A stretch of DNA of 64,000 nucleotides from Loxodes magnus. Its lineage: Eukaryota > Ciliophora > Karyorelictea > Loxodida > Loxodidae. Positions 59,752 through 64,000 of the stretch are shown piece by piece. The DNA lies in contig CAMPDV010002457.1 in NCBI GenBank assembly GCA_946699065.1, forward strand, positions 1 to 64,000. Direction: 5' to 3'. The position numbers and the translations under genes were made by a program. Position 1 is the stretch's first letter. The number at the start of each line of letters is the position of its first letter. The notes beneath the pieces were generated by a model. It was not told the DNA's origin, ran no database searches, and worked only from the letters and a program-made list of their open reading frames with translations.

Positions 59752-60050
59752 AAATAGGGAGACAATCCTCCAACTGAAACTGACTTAAAATCTGGTACCA
59801 GGAAGTACCCCAGAGGTGAAGAACCAGCCAAGAGAAGACAAGGTCGAAGAGGCACCAAGTAGCTTTAATGATGATGAAAGATGCCAGATACTAAGATCTC
59901 TTAGGGTAGCATTCCGATCGCGGCCCTATAAAAGACAAATTCCACAAGGGAATGCTAGTACTGTGGAAAGACTTCAGCAAGAATTTTTTTAATTTTAAAA
60001 ATCTTTATTAAAGAGTTACGCTCCATAGAGGTGCTATGCGCTCTATAATC
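59752..60050 (+). mobile_element. SINE-like element, family 1, with LINE-type 3' hairpin (right arm)
   Basis: Mirror of 12891-13190 with small indels. The tail reads AGAGTTACGCTCC...GGTGCTATGCGCTCT then ATAATC. Confidence 0.7.
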
Positions 60051-60177
60051 TCAATTATTTATTAAATAATAGTAAAATAAAAATTTGTTCTATGGAATTT
60101 AAAATGTTTTATATGATATGTATAGTTATAATAAAAATATGCACGATTTATTTAAAAAAGTATAATTTTAAGATAAC

Positions 60178-60425
60178 AAAAGCTGAGGCTGAATCTCTGA
60201 TAAAACTTTCTAGTCTTATGGATAAGGTCAAATTCTTATCTGCTACGAAAGTCTCTGATTAGAATAAATCTCAGTAAGTAAACAAAATCTATCAGATTAT
60301 CCACGCTTGCTAGCAACTTGAAACTTGTTTGGCACATAGATATAGAACTCCCTGACCGAGCTTATTTAATTAAGCAACAGGATAACTACACTATGTGTAT
60401 TAAGAGAGTGCTCTGGGTGAGAAAT
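60178..60425 (+). mobile_element. SINE-like repeat, family 2 (right arm)
   Basis: Mirror of 12525-12775; begins AGCTGAGGCTGAATC like the copy at 61135. Confidence 0.55.
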
Positions 60426-60429
60426 TTTA

Positions 60430-61130
60430 GTTTGTTTTTGATATTTAGAGTAAAATTATAGGATATTTATAGCATAAATAAAATAATTAGTTGTATAAAG
60501 TTAAAATGTTCTCTAATAACTTAAACAATAGAAATGTCTTATAAAATCAAATAAATAATGATAATTACGTTAACTATTTTTATACTAATAACTAGTTTAT
60601 ATCTCTATTATCAAATTAAAGAAATAAGTAAAAATAAATTTTTATTATCTTTTGATCTAGAATATTAAATTGCCTTTTTTATAATTTACGAATGAATTAA
60701 ATAATTTAAAATATAGCATCAAATTTAAAATATATAATAGAGTATATTTTAGTGAATTAAATATAAATTTTGAAAGAGAAATCCCAAATTAAAAGTAGTA
60801 GTTAACCTCTACAACACATTTTCTATTTAATAAAGCAAATATATCCTCCTCATTATATAAGCTTTTACTTTAGATATATTTTTTCAATAGTAAAAAATGC
60901 TCAATTTACTATCTCACGAAATAAAAATAAAATAATAGGTAGGATTATGATTCTTGAATGTAGCATTCTATCCATAACAAGAGAAAAATAATGTTCCTAA
61001 TAAATTTTTTATTAGTTTTATTATTTTTTTTATTTCTAATCTACCAAACATTTCAACAACATTTTTACTGTATTTAAAAAGGAAGAAAATTGCTTATATA
61101 TGAAATAAAAAAGAAAATAATTAAAAAATG
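60430..61130. other. AT-rich stretch between two family 2 SINEs
   Basis: No supported feature; mirror of about 11830-12520. Confidence 0.4.
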
Positions 61131-61134
61131 TGGG

Positions 61135-61405
61135 AGCTGAGAATGACCTTCGTGACTAACTTTCTGGTTTTATAGCTAGGAACAAGTTCCTTTCTTGTCG
61201 CTGAGAAAGTCCTTGGTCAGAGTCATTTTTTGAAGAGAATGTTGTCTTTGAGATTTTCCCTCTTGGTAGGGGCTTGAAGCCTGGCTGCTCATAGCGATGG
61301 AGCTCCCTAGTCAGCTGTGTCTGGAGCACAACAGGATATCCCCATTATTCCATAAAACGAGAGCGGTCGGGGTCGGGCAATCGGAAAGGAGTTTCCGGTC
61401 CAAAA
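61135..61405 (+). mobile_element. SINE-like repeat, family 2 (best-defined right copy)
   Basis: Mirror of 11555-11825. It reads GGGAGCTGAGAATGACC at its start, GGTAGGGGCTTGAAGCC in the middle and CAGGATATCCCC toward its end. A few GC-rich bases differ between the arms near 61365. Confidence 0.6.
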
Positions 61406-61561
61406 TATTTGGATTTGAAATTAATTAATTAATGAAATAAAAAAGAAATTTAAATTAACTTAAATAATTTTAAATTACAATTTCTATTTTTTCATATAAA
61501 TGATGTGTTACTACTTGGATTTTATTTAAAATGATTATTAACTTTTAAAATTATAAATAAA

Positions 61562-62492
61562 ATGCTAAGTGATAACTAATGCATTAAAATTCTTTACCTT
61601 AGAAAAATTTAAGATCAATCTAATATAAGCAAGATAACTAACTTCTATCTAAGTTTGGAATAGGAATTGTTAAATATGAAATCTGTTTCAAATCTACGCT
61701 ATCTTTAGAACTTTAACGAGTATAATTACTTTTAAATGCAATTCAAGTATAAGAAAGAGCTATAATATTAAAACCAAACAATTTTAAGAAGAATAAACTA
61801 AAATTTAGAGTCTTTATAATCGAACTACTTAAATAGAATAAATGAATTCAAACGATTTTAGTTATATCTGGGAGCATATAGTATTGAAGTAAAAGAGATT
61901 TATTATATACTAAAAAGCTAAAATTGAAAAATATTAGATGCAATATCAAAGATACTTCCACAAAACTAAATTCAATAAGAGAAACTTAATTTATATATTA
62001 TCTGGAATATACGACGACTATGATATATTTGAATGTGAAGTTTTTGATATAAATTTTAAAAGTTTTAGAAATATTTAGCCTATAATAAATCCAGTAAATC
62101 TATTTGGATGCGATTACAGTTATTAAAAAATTTGTATTTTCGGAGGTTGAAATAATAAAAAAGGAGGTTAAGATACAATATAAATATTCGATTAAAGAAG
62201 AAACGAATGAAATATATGCGATTAAGTAATAACAAGAAAGGTATAAACTTCTACTATTTTCATTCCATAAATAAAGTCTTATCTTATTTATTCTAATCTT
62301 AACTATATAGATATTTAAATATTCGATTTTAAAATAATAAAAGTTTAAGGGTAAAACTATCCAATAAAAAATTATAGTGATTTTACTTAGCCAGTGTGAA
62401 GTGGAAATCTAGTTTATTAATACAGAAGTGATGATTAACTATTAAGTTACGATATAAGAAGTGAAAAATGGATAAATCTTTGAGAAAATTAA
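61562..62492 (+). pseudogene. Kelch-repeat protein, copy K2 (right arm, frameshifted)
   Basis: Same gene as 10468-11394 but 931 bases long, so out of frame, while the left copy is 927. Blades such as I-F-G-G-W-N-N-K-K-G-G and R-R-N-E-W, with Trp as TGA, are clear. Confidence 0.6.
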
Positions 62493-62668
62493 ATATATTT
62501 AGAACTTTAATAAAGAACATTATTAATCCTAAATTTAATTTAACTTTTATCGATTTATTTATATAAAAAATATAATAATTTATTAAGAGAAAAATATTCT
62601 TAAGAATAGTTATAATAAGATATAATAATAATAGTAAATTAACATGAGTCTTCTTTTAATTGGATCAT

Positions 62669-63226
62669 AAAGATTTTAAACATAAAAAAATGTTAATATA
62701 AAAGCCTGAGTCTGATTTATCTTTGACAGGTTTGAATTGGAATTTTTGATTTCCATTTCATCTTCATAAGATTAATTATCAATTAATTAATCTGTTTCAT
62801 CTTTGTTCCTTTTTTTTAACCAAATATCTTTTAACTAAAGTGAGTAAATAATTAGTCCTTAAATATCCATATATTTTCTTGAATTTAAGTATTGAGATAT
62901 TAATTCTGATTATCATTTTTTTTTCATATTAGATGCCTCTAATAGTTCAAGGTTTTATTACTTTTTCAATACCAGTCACTCTTCTATGCAGACTGGCCTA
63001 TAAGATATCAACGATATTTCCTCTTTTTGTGCTACTTAATTACTTTTGTCAAAGTAGTAGTCCACTTGCTAGAGTAAATACTAGAGTAGTGGATTTCGGT
63101 GTAAATTAGATTTCTTGGAAGCTTAAAATTGACTCCTCTTTGCCATTGTTCTATTGTCCTAATTACCTTCTACCCGAGTTATTTGTATAATAAGACAAGA
63201 GGTAGTTTTTCGTCCGAGGAAGCCAT
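62669..63226 (-). CDS. Unrecognised protein, starts MASSDEK (right arm copy)
   Basis: Mirror of 9738-10295; ATG at 63226 on the minus strand, same use of all three reassigned codons. Confidence 0.55.
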
Positions 63227-63649
63227 ACTTAATAACTATATAAAAAATAAATTTATATGTGATACTTAATCTATAGTGATTTAATAAAACAGTGCAATCA
63301 GCATTTTATAGTTATGACTAATATTTTCTATTTCTAACTTCTTTAAAAATTATAAATATACTTTTAAGAAATTAATTCCATTTAAATTAAAAATTTAACA
63401 ATCACAAGCTTCTTACTAGAAATTTCGGACAATATAATTTTAAAATAATTATAATATATAAAAGATAGTTACTAAATACTTTGAAATAAACTTATTTATA
63501 TACTTCAAATAAAATTAAGAAAAATAAACATTTAATAATTTATAATTTATAAAATAAAAATCATATTTAAAGTAATCAAAAGATAATTAAAATAAGATTT
63601 TTAATTGTTATGAATATACATCTAATCTATAGGAATATTTATTCGATTA

Positions 63650-63835
63650 TTAGATTTTAAAGGGAACGCGTCTGAAAGATTATACGGTCTTGGTAGGGGC
63701 TAGAAGTCTATTATTTTGATTTTCTTTCATTATTTATGGGTATCCCTGTTTACAGAGATTGATATCATCATATCTCCGCTATTTTCATTAAAAGAGTGTT
63801 CAGAGAAATAAATATAGCAAGAATTAGCTTTCCTC
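63650..63835 (+). mobile_element. SINE-like repeat, family 2 (right arm)
   Basis: Mirror of 9130-9315. Contains TTGGTAGGGGCTAGAAG and GTGTTCAGAGAAA blocks. Confidence 0.5.
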
Positions 63836-63839
63836 AAGC

Positions 63840-64000
63840 AATTAAAGTTAGTCATTATCATTATTATAAATCAATTTAATTTTTCTTAAAAAGGATATCA
63901 ACAGTTTTAGTCTATTGAAAAAATTATCTATAAAATATTACGATATAGTTCCTTTGAAAGTTTCAAATACATTTTTTTAAGCTACTTCATAAACTTTTTC
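63840..64000 (-). CDS. 3' part of unrecognised long ORF (right arm, cut by window)
   Basis: Mirror of the last part of the ORF at 8275-9110; the rest lies beyond the window. Confidence 0.35.

Larger units (their letters stand above)
41722..64000 (-). repeat. Right arm of giant palindrome (continues past window)
   Basis: Reverse complement of 8965-30709 with one 487-bp addition (474-bp insert plus one 13-bp target copy), smaller indels totalling about 45 bases and scattered substitutions. The match still runs at the last base of the window. Confidence 0.95.

Noticed and set aside
8965..64000. Palindrome as a fold-back sequencing or assembly artefact
   Set aside because: The arms differ by a precise insertion with target duplication, small indels and substitutions, and an 11-kb unique spacer separates them.
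1..64000. Telomere repeats, CRISPR array or bacterial genes
   Set aside because: No ciliate-type telomere repeat, no regularly spaced direct repeats, and no ribosome-binding-site or operon pattern was seen; tRNA and retroelement features are eukaryotic.

Overview
The window is very AT-rich eukaryotic DNA, almost certainly nuclear DNA of a ciliate that has reassigned all three stop codons. Reading TAA and TAG as Gln and TGA as Trp turns stop-riddled DNA into recognisable proteins. These include a WD40 protein, a kelch-repeat family and a non-LTR retrotransposon with endonuclease, reverse transcriptase and zinc-knuckle motifs. In the WD40 blades the Trp of the K-I-W-N/D-F signature is TGA in two blades and TGG in two others. 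In the retrotransposon endonuclease the conserved Gln-Glu pair is TAA-GAG, which favours Gln over Glu for TAA. This matches the code described for karyorelict ciliates (NCBI table 27) or Condylostoma (table 28); I cannot name the species. Standard-code ORF calling finds almost nothing real here. Because every frame is open, gene ends and many starts are approximate, and I judged coding by motifs, family resemblance and amino-acid character.

The main structure is a giant inverted repeat. The left arm (about 8965-30709) reappears reverse-complemented as the right arm (about 41722-64000, still running at the window edge). The spacer of about 11 kb (30710-41721) is not palindromic. Mirror positions add up to 72431 near the spacer, about 72938 further out and about 72965 at the edge. 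Most of the shift is one 0.49-kb insertion in the right arm with a 13-bp target duplication and an empty site in the left arm. The arms also differ by scattered substitutions and small indels, so this is an old genomic duplication and not a fold-back read. Positions 1-8964 would pair with sequence beyond the window.

Layout. 1-8964: degenerate coiled-coil ORF with an (AAT)n tail, a kelch copy, SINE-like repeats and a convergent ORF pair. Each arm, from outside in: an unrecognised long ORF, a gene with all three reassigned codons, a kelch copy, three SINE-like elements, a 100-residue ORF, the WD40 gene, a SINE with an internal tandem array, a coiled-coil ORF, an intact kelch copy, truncated and full ORF1-like sequences with a zinc knuckle, another kelch copy, and a small cluster made of tRNA-Asn and two tRNA-Glu-like sequences. 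Spacer: two kelch copies facing outward just inside the arm edges, several SINEs and ORF1 fragments, and a decayed 5.1-kb LINE.

The repeats fit one working model. A LINE and a set of short elements share a 3' hairpin, so the short ones are probably mobilised by the LINE machinery. Kelch genes have multiplied into eleven copies within 64 kb. Inverted kelch copies flank the spacer and could have seeded or maintained the palindrome. No promoters, operons, CRISPR arrays or origins can be supported.
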